A stretch of DNA of 64,000 bases, taken from assembly GCF_001591025.1 (NCBI RefSeq), contig NZ_BCTZ01000004.1:124001-188000 (forward strand). Reading direction: 5' to 3'. Positions 55,785 to 64,000 of the stretch are shown piece after piece; positions within the stretch are counted from its first letter, which is position 1; every line of letters starts with the position of its first letter. The translations under genes and the position numbers were made by a program. Under the pieces are notes generated by a model. It did not search any database. It saw nothing but the letters and a program-made list of their open reading frames with translations, and was not told the origin of the DNA. The stretch comes from Sphingomonas soli NBRC 100801 (lineage in GTDB: Bacteria > Pseudomonadota > Alphaproteobacteria > Sphingomonadales > Sphingomonadaceae).

Positions 55785-57890
55785 TCACTGGCACATCTTT
55801 CCGAAATCCGGCAGTGTCGGCCCCGCCGGGACCTCCATCCCCTTCGCCCTCAGCGCACCCTCCAGCCCCTGTGGCCGCGGCGGCAGCGCAGGGTTCACTT
55901 CGCTGCGGTAATAGGGATCGCGCGATGCTTCCTCCAGGGTCACGAACCGGAAGCCCTTCTTGCGATACATCTCCAGCAATTGCGGCATCAGCCGCGCATC
56001 GAGCGCGCCGAGGTGCATCAGCAGCACATAGGGGATGTCGCGGCCATAAAGCGCGCGCGACATTGCCCGGTAGCGATCCGCATTGGCGGCGGCGCCCGCG
56101 AGCCATGCCTTTTCCATCTCGGCGAGCGCGGCGTAATCCTGCCTGGCGACGCAGCGGGCATAAGGCGCGGTATAGGCCCAGTCGCCGAAATCCATCGTGA
56201 CGGTGGCGACCTTATAGCCCTTGTCCGCCAGCAGCTTTCGGATGCGCGCGCGCTTGGCCGGATCGGCAGAGGCTTCTGCGAGGAACGGATAGCGGAACCA
56301 GCGCCAATCCTCGCTGCCCATCTTGCTCGCCAGCAGCGCCTCATTCTTCGCCACTTCCTCTGCGAATTGCGCGTCGGTCAACTGGTCCAGATTGGCGTGG
56401 CTCCAGCCATGATTGGCCAGCGGCAGTCCCGCCGCCCGCCACGCATCGAGCACCTTTTCGCCACCCGGCGCCTGGGCCAGCAGCGCCCCGTTCAGAAATC
56501 CCGTCGCTGGGGCATCCGCCGCCTTCAGCGCAGCGATGATCCCGTCGGCCACCTCCGGCCATGTCGTCCCCACCGGCAATTGGCCATGCGCGGGCATGTC
56601 ATCAAAGGTCAGCGCGATCGCGGGCGGCGGTGGGGGAACCTGCCGTCCCTTGTCCTTCGATTTGGGCGATAGCAGCGACAGCGGCACCGCCTCCGCCATC
56701 ACCTGATAGCCCATCATCGATGGGTGCAGCCCGTCGCCCGAATCCAGATCGGCGCGCAGCACCAGCGGGTTTGCGGGATCGCGCATCACCGCATCGAAAT
56801 CCACTACCGCATCGAAATTGCCCGGCGTCCGGATCCAGGCATTCACCGCCGCGCGATCCGCCTCGTTCGCCGCATCGGGATGATAGAATGGCGATGCGCC
56901 ATCGGGCATGATCGTCCCGCCGATCACCTTGATGCCGCGTGCCCGCGCGCGGGTAACGATCTGCTGGAGTGTCCCGATCATCTCCTTCACCAAAGCGGCA
57001 TGCTGCTCGGGCGTCGCGGGCGCTTCGCGGGTCAGCGTGCCCAGATCGTTGATCCCCTCGATCACGATCAGATGCGTCACGCCCGGTGGCGACAGCACCT
57101 CGCGCTCGAACCGGGCAAGCGCGTTCGGCCCCGCCCCGTCCAGCCGCAGCCGATTGCCGCCAATCCCCGCATTGAGCACCGCCATGTTCCGCGTCGCCGG
57201 ATCCGCGCGCATCCGCAGCATCAGCGCGTCGGGCCAGCGCAGATTGGTGTTGGGCTGCACGCCATATCCATCGGTGATCGAATCCCCCAGGATCACGACA
57301 GCGCTGGCCCCCGGCGCATCCACCTCGATCCCGCCGAGCAGATACCAGCGCGTACCCGTCTTCGCGCCCGGTAGGTCCGCCGCGCCCGCCTGATCGCCCT
57401 TGGCGAAATAGCTGTGCGCCCGCGCGCCGGGATGGCTGGTCTGCCGGTCCGGCGCCTTCGGCAGGTACAGGCTGATCGTCAGGTCCGCGCCCGCCTCCAC
57501 CGGCAGCGCGACCGGGTCCGACCAATATTCCGCCCCCGCCGGAATGACGACCCTCGCCTCCCCGTTGAACGTCAGCCGCTTCAGGCTGGCCGGATCGATC
57601 TTCGCGCTGGCATTGTTGGCGGAGCGCGCAATGCTCGCCGCCCCGATGGTGAGCGGCGCATTGCCGAAGACGTTGGACAGCCGCACGCGAAGCTGCCTGC
57701 CCCCCAGCGTGATCCGCACCACCTGGCGCAGCGTCGCGTCGGTCAGGTCGGCATCGGCCGCGATATTCTCGTTCGTCGGCACCATCAGCGCCGTGGCCCA
57801 TCCCGCCACCCAATGCGACCGCTCCTGCGCCTGCGCGATCGGCACTACGCACAACAGGATAATCGCCCAAAGCGCCCGAACCATCCTCAT
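55785..57890 (-). CDS. Fusion of SGNH/GDSL esterase and polysaccharide deacetylase, exported
   Basis: 701 residues from ATG 57890 after GGAGACGGGG. Signal peptide (LWAIILLCVVPIAQAQE). The N-terminal part (about 30-415) has GDSL blocks: VVILGDSITDGYG, NAGIGGNRLRLDG, EGINDLGTL and SGDGLHPSMMGY. A proline linker (QVPPPPPAIA) leads to a NodB-type deacetylase: ALTFDDMPAHG, ANHGWSHANLD, WFRYPFLAEA, DFGDWAYTA and LLMHLGALDARLM. All five NodB motifs look present. It probably removes acyl or acetyl groups from a polysaccharide in the periplasm. A LacI-type operator lies 24 bases upstream. Confidence 0.9.
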   Translation of the reverse strand: MRMVRALWAIILLCVVPIAQAQERSHWVAGWATALMVPTNENIAADADLTDATLRQVVRITLGGRQLRVRLSNVFGNAPLTIGAASIARSANNASAKIDPASLKRLTFNGEARVVIPAGAEYWSDPVALPVEAGADLTISLYLPKAPDRQTSHPGARAHSYFAKGDQAGAADLPGAKTGTRWYLLGGIEVDAPGASAVVILGDSITDGYGVQPNTNLRWPDALMLRMRADPATRNMAVLNAGIGGNRLRLDGAGPNALARFEREVLSPPGVTHLIVIEGINDLGTLTREAPATPEQHAALVKEMIGTLQQIVTRARARGIKVIGGTIMPDGASPFYHPDAANEADRAAVNAWIRTPGNFDAVVDFDAVMRDPANPLVLRADLDSGDGLHPSMMGYQVMAEAVPLSLLSPKSKDKGRQVPPPPPAIALTFDDMPAHGQLPVGTTWPEVADGIIAALKAADAPATGFLNGALLAQAPGGEKVLDAWRAAGLPLANHGWSHANLDQLTDAQFAEEVAKNEALLASKMGSEDWRWFRYPFLAEASADPAKRARIRKLLADKGYKVATVTMDFGDWAYTAPYARCVARQDYAALAEMEKAWLAGAAANADRYRAMSRALYGRDIPYVLLMHLGALDARLMPQLLEMYRKKGFRFVTLEEASRDPYYRSEVNPALPPRPQGLEGALRAKGMEVPAGPTLPDFGKMCQ

Positions 57891-57913
57891 CCCCGTCTCC
57901 CGCTTGTTGCGCG

Positions 57914-57927
57914 TGGTAGCGTTACCA
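57914..57927. promoter_or_regulatory. LacI-type operator upstream of the esterase/deacetylase fusion
   Basis: TGGTAGCGTTACCA, a palindrome with arms TGGTA and TACCA and a 4-base centre. This is the form of LacI-family operators found before sugar-utilisation and TonB-receptor genes in sphingomonads and relatives. It is 24 bases upstream of ATG 57890, a position suited to repression. No LacI regulator gene is in the window. Confidence 0.6.
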
Positions 57928-58069
57928 TAAGCGATAGGGTGGCAGAGGCAAGCGGATGGGTTCGGAACGGCATTCAGACGCCCGGCTCCATCGAGCGGCG
58001 CGGCCAACTTAGCCGGTCTCGCGGCTCTCCACATCGCCCTTGCAATGTAGGATTTCGTCTGCTTGCATC

Positions 58070-58158
58070 GAGCGGCCAGCCCTCTGGATGGCCGCTCTTT
58101 GACAAGTCCGAACAGTCGCCGGAAACGGCGTTCTTGGTGTCACCTTTGTGTCACCTTT
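58070..58158. repeat. Noncoding region with hairpins and a tandem 11-base repeat
   Basis: The gap 57891-58168 has no gene beyond the operator. It holds a perfect 9-base-pair stem (GAGCGGCCA / TGGCCGCTC, 58070-58097), then a small GAAA-loop hairpin (GCCG-GAAA-CGGC), then GTGTCACCTTT repeated twice without a gap (58137-58158). The last is 10 bases from the rutA stop. None has a clear U-tract. Role unknown; possibly a remnant of an insertion. Confidence 0.5.
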
Positions 58159-58168
58159 CGACGCGCAA

Positions 58169-59230
58169 TTATTTCTGTCGGCTCTTCATCAGCGGCTGGA
58201 TACGCGTCCCGAAATTCTCGACGCCTTCCAGGAAATGATCGAAGGTCAGCAGCACGCCGCCCGTATTCGGCACTTCCGCCATCTCGTCCAGCATCCGCGC
58301 GACGCTTTCATAGCTGCCGACAAGCGTACCCATGTTGATGTTCACCGCGCCTTCGGGGGCGGCGAGCTGGCGGACGTTGGTGGTCGCGTTGACCTTGTCC
58401 GCCGCGCCCTGATTGGCGAGCCAGGCAATGGCATCATGGTCGACGCCGTCATTATACGACTTCCACTTTGCCATCGCTTCCTCGTCCGTCTCGGCGGCGA
58501 TCACCATGATCAGCACGAAGACGGATACGTCGCGCCCGGTCTTCTCGAGCGCGGCGGCCAGGCGTTCGTTGTTGAAGGCAAAGGCTTTGGGCGTGTTGAC
58601 GCCCTTGCCCAGGCAGAAGGCATAGTCCGCCCATTGCGCGCTGAAGGCCAGGCCCTCGTCCGAAGAGCCCGCGCAGATGATCTTCATGTCCCCCTGCGGC
58701 TGGGGCCGGACGAGGCAATCGTCCATCTGGTAATAGTCGCCCTTGAAGTCGCTGCGGCCCGTCTCCCACAGCTCGCGCAGGATGTGGGCATATTCGTCGA
58801 GCATCTTGTAGCGATTGCGGAAATGGTCCTCGCCCGGCCACAGGCCCATCTGGCTATATTCGGGCTTCTGCCAGCCGGTAATCAGGTTGAGCCCGAAGCG
58901 GCCATGGCTGATGCTGTCGATCGTGTTGCACATCCGCGCGGCAAAGGCCGGGGGGATGACGAGCGTCGGGCAGGTCGCGTAGATCTTGATCTTCTCCGTG
59001 ACGGCGGCGAGCCCCGCCATCAGCGTGAAGCTCTCCAGGCCGTACTCCCAGAACTCGGTCTTCCCGCCAAAGCCGCGGAGCTTGATCATCGAGAGCAGGA
59101 AATCGAGGCCATGCTTCTCGGCCGCGATCGCGATCTCCTTGTTCATGTCGAAGCTCGGCTTGTACTGGGGAGCGTTCTCGCTGATCAGCCAGCCATTATT
59201 GTTGATGGGTACGAAAACGCCGACCTGCAT
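58169..59230 (-). CDS. rutA: Pyrimidine monooxygenase RutA
   Basis: 353 residues. The bacterial luciferase-type flavin monooxygenase fold is seen in [20 protein letters not shown] at the N-terminus, [36 protein letters not shown] and [10 protein letters not shown]. It opens the uracil ring at C4 to give ureidoacrylate. It is the last gene of a cluster in which rutB, rutC and rutD precede it, 4 bases after rutD. Confidence 0.95.
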   Translation of the reverse strand: MQVGVFVPINNNGWLISENAPQYKPSFDMNKEIAIAAEKHGLDFLLSMIKLRGFGGKTEFWEYGLESFTLMAGLAAVTEKIKIYATCPTLVIPPAFAARMCNTIDSISHGRFGLNLITGWQKPEYSQMGLWPGEDHFRNRYKMLDEYAHILRELWETGRSDFKGDYYQMDDCLVRPQPQGDMKIICAGSSDEGLAFSAQWADYAFCLGKGVNTPKAFAFNNERLAAALEKTGRDVSVFVLIMVIAAETDEEAMAKWKSYNDGVDHDAIAWLANQGAADKVNATTNVRQLAAPEGAVNINMGTLVGSYESVARMLDEMAEVPNTGGVLLTFDHFLEGVENFGTRIQPLMKSRQK

Positions 59231-59234
59231 GGTG

Positions 59235-60008
59235 CTAGCTCCCTAGAAAATCGAGGACATGGCGCTCGAAGGTTTCCGGGTCGGTGACGTTGCAGCCATG
59301 CCCTCCCCAGCCCATCATCGCGAGCTTCGCCCCCCTGATGCCCTCGGCAAGGTGCCGCGAACAGTTCGATGGCACGAGCATGTCATCCTCGGCGGCAAGC
59401 GCAAGCGTCGGCGCGGATATTTGTGATAGTTGCGCATCTATATCGAAGGCGCGCAGCGCTGCGATGCGCCTCTCATAGGCTTCCGCGCCCGCGAAATGCG
59501 CCAAATGCTGCTCGGTCTCGGCGACGAGCTGATCGTGATGCTCGGACAGCCAGTTGGCCGGAAACAGGAAGATCGGCTGCGCTTCCAGATAGGCGCGCGG
59601 GCCGCTGTTACGCAGCAAGGCCAGCCGGGCATCGAAGCATCGGGCAAAATGCGGATCGGGCCGCGACCAGCCGTTGACCAGAACGAGGCGATCGATCCGC
59701 TCGGGTGCCTTGAGCGCTGCCGCCAGCCCCGCGACCGCACCGGCGGCGTGGCCGATGATGGTGGCCTTACCCAGATCGAGCCCGTCGATCAGCGCGAGGA
59801 TATCGTCGCCCATCTGCTCGACGGTGACGGTATCGGGCAACGCCCGGTCGCTACGCCCGGTGCCCCGGTGATCATAGAGGATGACGCGGTGGTGCGCGGC
59901 GAGCGCCGGGAGGTTTGGCAACCAGTAATTGCCCGAGCCGCCAAGCCCCGCCGAAAGTATCAGCGGCGGGCCAGCGCCATGCGATTCCCAGTAGAGTCCG
60001 TCGATCAA
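59235..60008 (-). CDS. rutD: RutD-like alpha/beta hydrolase
   Basis: 257 residues from TTG 60008, which shares bases with the rutC stop (TTGA). Alpha/beta hydrolase blocks: [35 protein letters not shown] and [16 protein letters not shown]. The nucleophile elbow has Ala where most family members have Ser, as known for RutD. RutD speeds up aminoacrylate hydrolysis but is not essential in E. coli. Confidence 0.9.
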   Translation of the reverse strand: MIDGLYWESHGAGPPLILSAGLGGSGNYWLPNLPALAAHHRVILYDHRGTGRSDRALPDTVTVEQMGDDILALIDGLDLGKATIIGHAAGAVAGLAAALKAPERIDRLVLVNGWSRPDPHFARCFDARLALLRNSGPRAYLEAQPIFLFPANWLSEHHDQLVAETEQHLAHFAGAEAYERRIAALRAFDIDAQLSQISAPTLALAAEDDMLVPSNCSRHLAEGIRGAKLAMMGWGGHGCNVTDPETFERHVLDFLGS

Positions 60009-60388
60009 CCGATATGCGCCACGCTGGCGATCTCGACGAGGCACTCCGGCTTCACGAGATCGCATTTGATGCAGTAGCGCGCCGGCTTCGCGCCCGGGAA
60101 ATACTCGGCATACACCGCATTGAACGCGGCATAGTCGCCTAGGTCTTTCAGGAAGATGTGGTTCATCGCCACGTCCGCCATGGTCGCCCCGGCGGCTTCC
60201 AGCGTGATCTTTATGACGTCCAGCACATGCCGGGTCTGCGCCGCGGCATCGCCGACATGGAGGACCACCCCCCCCTCGCCCAGCGCCAGCACGCCCGAGA
60301 CATAGACGGTGTTTCCGGCCTTCGCGCCAGCGGAATAAGGTGCGATCGGGGTCGGGAATTGAGGCGGATTGATCGGTTCGAAGGGCAT
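60005..60388 (-). CDS. rutC: RidA-family protein RutC
   Basis: 127 residues from ATG 60388. The YjgF/RidA fold shows in [37 protein letters not shown] and the C-terminal [20 protein letters not shown], with the conserved Arg and Glu. Proposed to convert aminoacrylate peracid or deaminate aminoacrylate in the Rut pathway. It follows rutB by 5 bases. Confidence 0.94.
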   Translation of the reverse strand: MPFEPINPPQFPTPIAPYSAGAKAGNTVYVSGVLALGEGGVVLHVGDAAAQTRHVLDVIKITLEAAGATMADVAMNHIFLKDLGDYAAFNAVYAEYFPGAKPARYCIKCDLVKPECLVEIASVAHIG

Positions 60389-60393
60389 TTGGC

Positions 60394-61113
60394 TCACTCC
60401 TTGGGCAACTGGCCGAAACTCCCGCAGAAGTCCTGCGTGGTGCTCACCCAGCCGAAGAATTTCTCGACATTGTAAACCGTCGCTTCCTGCATCGCGGGCG
60501 GCCCCAGATGATGCGTCGCATCCTCCAGCATCACCCCGAAATATTCGAGGTGGAAGCCATCGCGCAGGGTGCTCTCGACGCAAACATTGGTGGCGATCCC
60601 GACGAATATGATCGTCCGGATGCCCCGTGATCGCAGCACGCTATCGAGCTGCGAATTGAAAAAGGCCGAATAGCGCGTTTTGCCGATGACGATGTCGCCA
60701 TCCTGCGGCCTGAGCGCATCGACCAGATCATAGTCCCAGCCGCCCCGCGCCAGCAGCGTACCCGCCAGTTCGGGACGCTTGCGCATCGTCTTGAGCGCAT
60801 TGGATTTATGCCAGTTCGGCGATCCCGGGCCGCCCGCCTCGACATAATCGGGGTCCCAGCCATTTTGCAGATAGACCACCTGGATCCCCGCCCCGCGCGC
60901 CACTTCCAGCACCTGGGCAATCTTGCCGATCGTGCCCGCCGCGCCGGAAATGTCGAACCCGGCTTGATCCACATATCCGCCCGGTGACGCATAGGCGTTT
61001 TGCATGTCGATCACGACCACCGCAGTTTCCTGCGGCACGACGCGAACGGCTTCGGGACGCGCCCCGAGGGTCACACCCTCCACGCCCGCCGATCCAATGT
61101 TCACCGTTTCCAT
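60394..61113 (-). CDS. rutB: Ureidoacrylate amidohydrolase RutB
   Basis: 239 residues. Isochorismatase-like fold with the catalytic Asp in [16 protein letters not shown], Lys in [14 protein letters not shown], and Cys in [15 protein letters not shown]. It releases carbamate from ureidoacrylate. First gene of the rut cluster, 57 bases after the acyl-CoA ligase, on the same strand. Confidence 0.95.
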   Translation of the reverse strand: METVNIGSAGVEGVTLGARPEAVRVVPQETAVVVIDMQNAYASPGGYVDQAGFDISGAAGTIGKIAQVLEVARGAGIQVVYLQNGWDPDYVEAGGPGSPNWHKSNALKTMRKRPELAGTLLARGGWDYDLVDALRPQDGDIVIGKTRYSAFFNSQLDSVLRSRGIRTIIFVGIATNVCVESTLRDGFHLEYFGVMLEDATHHLGPPAMQEATVYNVEKFFGWVSTTQDFCGSFGQLPKE

Positions 61114-61170
61114 TTCGCCGAATGTTCACCAGAAGCGCTGCGGGCACAAGCCTTGCAGTCTCGTGGGCGC

Positions 61171-62778
61171 TCACACAGCGGCGAGCTTGAAGTCCTTATA
61201 CTGCTCCCGGATCGCCGTCTTGAGCAGCTTGCCGGTGGCGGTGTGCGGCAGCGACTCCACGAAATGCACCTCATCGGGTAGCCACCATTTGGCGACATGG
61301 CCCGCCAGATGTGCCTGGATTTCCTCCGCCGTAACGTTGCTTTCGGGCTTGCGGATTACCAGCAGGATCGGTCGCTCGTCCCAACGCGGATGATACACGC
61401 CGATCGCAGCGGCCTCGGCGACGCCGGCACAACCGACCGCGGCATTCTCCAGCTCCACCGAGCTGATCCATTCGCCGCCGGACTTGATCACATCCTTTGC
61501 CCGATCGGTGATCTGCATCACGCCGTCCGGATGGAGCACCGCGACGTCGCCCGTGTCGAACCAGTTATCCGCATCGACGCAGGGGCCGTTCTCGTCCTGG
61601 AAATACTGGCGGATGATCCACGGTCCACGTACCTGCAACCGGCCCGAACTGACGCCGTCGCGCGCCTGCACCTTGCCTTCATCATCGACAACACGCAGTT
61701 CGACGCCGAACGGCACCTTGCCCTGTTTGCTGACCTGATCGACCTGCTGTTCGAAGCTCAGATCGTCCCAATCATGGGATGGCGCGCCCATCGTGCCGAT
61801 CGGGCTGGTCTCGGTCATCCCCCAGGCATGATTGACGCGAACGCCCATCTTCATGATCCGCTCGATCATCGCGCGCGGCGCTGCGGATCCGCCAATGGTC
61901 ACGATCTTCAAATGCTCTGGCGCATCGCCGGTCGCATCCATGTGCTGGAACATACCAAACCAGACGGTGGGCACGCCGGCCGAGTGCGTGACCTTTTCGC
62001 GGTTCATCAGTTCGCACAGGACCTTGGGTTCGTTGACCGCGCTGAACACGAACTTGGCGCCCACGGCAGCGCAGGCGAAGGGCAATCCCCAGCCCACCGC
62101 GTGGAACATCGGCACGATCGGCAGGACGACCGACTGGGTAGAAAGATCAAACTCGGCGGGCTGCAATTCGGTGATCGCGTGGATCACGGTCGAGCGGTGG
62201 GTATAGACGACGCCCTTGGGATTGCCGGTGGTGCCGCTGGTGTAGCAGAGCATGCAAGGATCGCGCTCGTCGCCCTCCACCCATGCATAGTTGCCGTCCT
62301 CCTGCGCGAGCAGCGCCTCGAAGCTGTCGGGCCCGTCGCCATCGAAGCAGTAATAGTGTCGGATCGTCGTCCATTGCGGCTTCATTCGCTCGACGATCGG
62401 CGCGAAGGCCTTGTCGTAGAACAGGATCCGGTCCTCGGCATGATTGCCGATAAAAGCGAGTTGATCATCGAAAAGGCGCGGATTGATCGTGTGGATCAGC
62501 CCACCCATCCCGATCGCGCCATACCAGGCGACGAGATGGCGGCTATGGTTCATCGCGAGCGTGGCGACCCGGTCGCCCTTGCCAATCCCCAGCCGTTCCA
62601 GCGCCTGCGCCAGCTTCCGTGCATCGCGGGATACGCCCGCCCAGGTGGTTCGCGTCTCGGTGCCATCCGCCCAGCGGCTGACGATCTCGCGTCCCCAGTG
62701 CTCGCGAGCCGCATGATCGATCAGCCGTGGCACCCGAAGCTCGAAATCCTGCATCCCGCCCAGCATCAACCTCTCCAT
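61171..62778 (-). CDS. Long-chain fatty acid--CoA ligase family protein
   Basis: 535 residues. ANL superfamily motifs: P-loop [46 protein letters not shown] and [20 protein letters not shown], ending with [13 protein letters not shown] carrying the C-terminal lysine. It activates a fatty acid to acyl-CoA with ATP. Chain length cannot be read from sequence. Together with etfQO and the enoyl-CoA hydratase it suggests a capacity for beta-oxidation, but no operon links them. Confidence 0.92.
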   Translation of the reverse strand: MERLMLGGMQDFELRVPRLIDHAAREHWGREIVSRWADGTETRTTWAGVSRDARKLAQALERLGIGKGDRVATLAMNHSRHLVAWYGAIGMGGLIHTINPRLFDDQLAFIGNHAEDRILFYDKAFAPIVERMKPQWTTIRHYYCFDGDGPDSFEALLAQEDGNYAWVEGDERDPCMLCYTSGTTGNPKGVVYTHRSTVIHAITELQPAEFDLSTQSVVLPIVPMFHAVGWGLPFACAAVGAKFVFSAVNEPKVLCELMNREKVTHSAGVPTVWFGMFQHMDATGDAPEHLKIVTIGGSAAPRAMIERIMKMGVRVNHAWGMTETSPIGTMGAPSHDWDDLSFEQQVDQVSKQGKVPFGVELRVVDDEGKVQARDGVSSGRLQVRGPWIIRQYFQDENGPCVDADNWFDTGDVAVLHPDGVMQITDRAKDVIKSGGEWISSVELENAAVGCAGVAEAAAIGVYHPRWDERPILLVIRKPESNVTAEEIQAHLAGHVAKWWLPDEVHFVESLPHTATGKLLKTAIREQYKDFKLAAV

Positions 62779-62837
62779 ACCGATTTTTCGATAATCTAGC
62801 CGCGTGGTGCGACGAGAGTCGAGAGGGTGCTATCGGC

Positions 62838-64000
62838 TCAGGCTACTGCGGCCAGTTGCTCGCGGTCGGCCGTTCTCAGGATGGCCAGGGTGATCCCCTG
62901 AAGGTTTTCGATCTTCTGCGCCAGTTCGCCGTCGAGGCGAAAATCGCGGCCCAGGACGAGTTCAGCCTCGCCGTCGGAGATCGGCGCGCGCACGAAGATC
63001 TGGCCGCGCCCGCCACGCTGCTCGGAAACCATGCCGGCGAGAACCGGTAATGCCCTCGCGTCGTTGAGCGCGATTTCGAGCACCATCTGTGCGTTGTTCG
63101 CCAGGCTCTCGAACGGCTGGACGCGCCGGACGGTGACGCGCGGTGTGTCCTCGCCCGGGCGCTTGTCGAGTTCCACGGTCAGGATTGCGCAGCCCCCCGC
63201 GCGCGCGGCGTCCTCCAGGTCCTTGGCGACCAGTTCGTCGAAACAGGTGACCGGCGTCTGCGCACTGGTGTCGCTGATCGTCGCCATCAGATAGCGGTTG
63301 CCCCGCGCCGAAGTGCGCCACCGCGCATCCTCGATCAGCGCCGCGACGGCCGCTCCGATCCGCGCCCCTTCGGGTATCGGAATCTCGTTAAGGCTCCCGA
63401 TGAGCCGGGCGCCGTGGAGCTTGGCGAGATGCTCGTAGCGGTCGAGCGGGTGCGCCTCGAAATAATAGCCGAACGCTTCCTTCTCCGCGCTCGTCCGGTC
63501 GGCCATAGACCAATGAGCGCTCTTTGGCAGGGTGATGCCGCCGCCGGGATCGGATTCGCCAAACAGGCCGCCCTGCCCGCTGATCCGGCTTTCATGCGTG
63601 CGCTGCGCCACGGCCAGGATCGTCTCGGCGGCGGCAAACACGCCCGCGCGATTGTCCTCCACGCTGTCGAACGCTCCCGCCCCCGCCAGCGTTTCGACCT
63701 GGCGCTTGTTGAGGATGCGCGGATCGATCCGCTTCGCGAAATCGTCGAGCGACTTGAAGCGCCCCTTGGCCTCCCGCTCCTCGACCAGCAATTCCATCGC
63801 CCTTTCGCCGACGCCTTTCAAAGCGCCCAGCGCGTAGCGGACGGCATAGCCCTCCTGATGCTTCTCGACCGAGAAATCCGCCTGGCTGGCATTGATATCG
63901 GGCGGCAGGCACGCGACGCCGAGCCGCCGCATATCGTCCGCGAAGATCGCGAGCTTGTCGGTCTGATGGATGTCATACGCCATCGAAGCGGCGAAGAATT
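62838..64000 (-). CDS. dnaE: DNA polymerase III alpha subunit, C-terminal part (cut by window edge)
   Basis: At least 387 residues, continuing beyond 64000. The visible part begins FFAASMAYDIHQTDKLAIFA and contains the fingers and helix-hairpin-helix region (LGALKGVGERAMELLVEERE). The OB domain includes NRYLMATISDTSAQTPVTCF. The C-terminus has LQGITLAILRTADREQLAAV. It is the replicative polymerase DnaE1 rather than the error-prone ImuC/DnaE2, judged by the surrounding blocks, but the catalytic palm is outside the window. Confidence 0.9.
   Translation of the reverse strand, partial: FFAASMAYDIHQTDKLAIFADDMRRLGVACLPPDINASQADFSVEKHQEGYAVRYALGALKGVGERAMELLVEEREAKGRFKSLDDFAKRIDPRILNKRQVETLAGAGAFDSVEDNRAGVFAAAETILAVAQRTHESRISGQGGLFGESDPGGGITLPKSAHWSMADRTSAEKEAFGYYFEAHPLDRYEHLAKLHGARLIGSLNEIPIPEGARIGAAVAALIEDARWRTSARGNRYLMATISDTSAQTPVTCFDELVAKDLEDAARAGGCAILTVELDKRPGEDTPRVTVRRVQPFESLANNAQMVLEIALNDARALPVLAGMVSEQRGGRGQIFVRAPISDGEAELVLGRDFRLDGELAQKIENLQGITLAILRTADREQLAAVA

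Noticed and set aside
57891..58168. tRNA gene or attachment site in the gap after the fusion gene
   Set aside because: No cloverleaf can be drawn and no T-loop GTTCGA motif is present. No integrase is nearby.

Overview
The window is a high-GC, gene-dense stretch of chromosome from an alphaproteobacterium, most likely a member of the Sphingomonadales (Sphingomonas-like). The signs are protein-sequence character throughout, a full-length CckA hybrid kinase, an alphaproteobacterial LexA box (GTTC-N7-GTTC) ahead of recA, ChvI/ChvG next to a regulatory PTS and pckA, and the dapA/slt/smpB neighbourhood. I see no transposase, prophage, plasmid replication gene, CRISPR array, rRNA or tRNA. This is core chromosome with a few lineage-specific genes.

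Layout. 0-9.8 kb: a DUF1801 fragment, a Tat-exported M24 peptidase, a TPR protein and a dicarboxylate symporter behind near-identical promoters, a zinc-ribbon protein, a GST, SOS-controlled recA, a MOSC protein and a heme-motif lipoprotein. 10-20 kb: a single-domain receiver of FAT GUY type beside cckA, an M13 peptidase lipoprotein, DUF2062, smpB, a GIY-YIG protein, dapA and a soluble lytic transglycosylase. 20-28 kb: greB, acylphosphatase, a DoxX protein with a masked ribosome-binding site, a CitE-like lyase, an SPFH/NfeD pair, a DUF885 peptidase, an orphan MbcA/ParS-like protein and pckA. 28-32.5 kb: chvI-chvG-(38-codon ORF)-rapZ-EIIA(Man)-HPr, an incomplete PTS with no sugar transporter, EI or hprK beside it. 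32.5-39 kb: SpoU methyltransferase, META-domain protein, rmuC, def, recR, fmt and truA.

39.3-49.7 kb is a dense run of minus-strand genes, mostly overlapping by a few bases: etfQO, a TPR protein, ispE, enoyl-CoA hydratase, N-formylglutamate amidohydrolase, ilvD, a lipoprotein, NAD(P)HX repair and an RNA methyltransferase. 49.8-55 kb: a degenerate uracil-DNA glycosylase-like protein, a second lytic transglycosylase, moaB, two small exported proteins and a PA0069-type radical SAM protein. 55-58 kb: a fusion of a GDSL esterase and a polysaccharide deacetylase with an exported partner, behind a LacI-type operator. 58-64 kb: a reordered pyrimidine-degradation cluster (rutB-C-D-A), an acyl-CoA ligase and the 3' part of dnaE.

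Families of REP-like palindromes (core CGTCATCCCGGCG-AA-CGCCGGGA and variants) sit in four intergenic regions, and one has supplied the 3' end of a GIY-YIG gene. Most genes are clearly assignable. The points most worth a second look are the GDSL/deacetylase fusion with its operator, the missing hprK and the tiny ORF in its place, the degenerate UDG, the FAT GUY receiver beside cckA, and several leader hairpins at translation starts.
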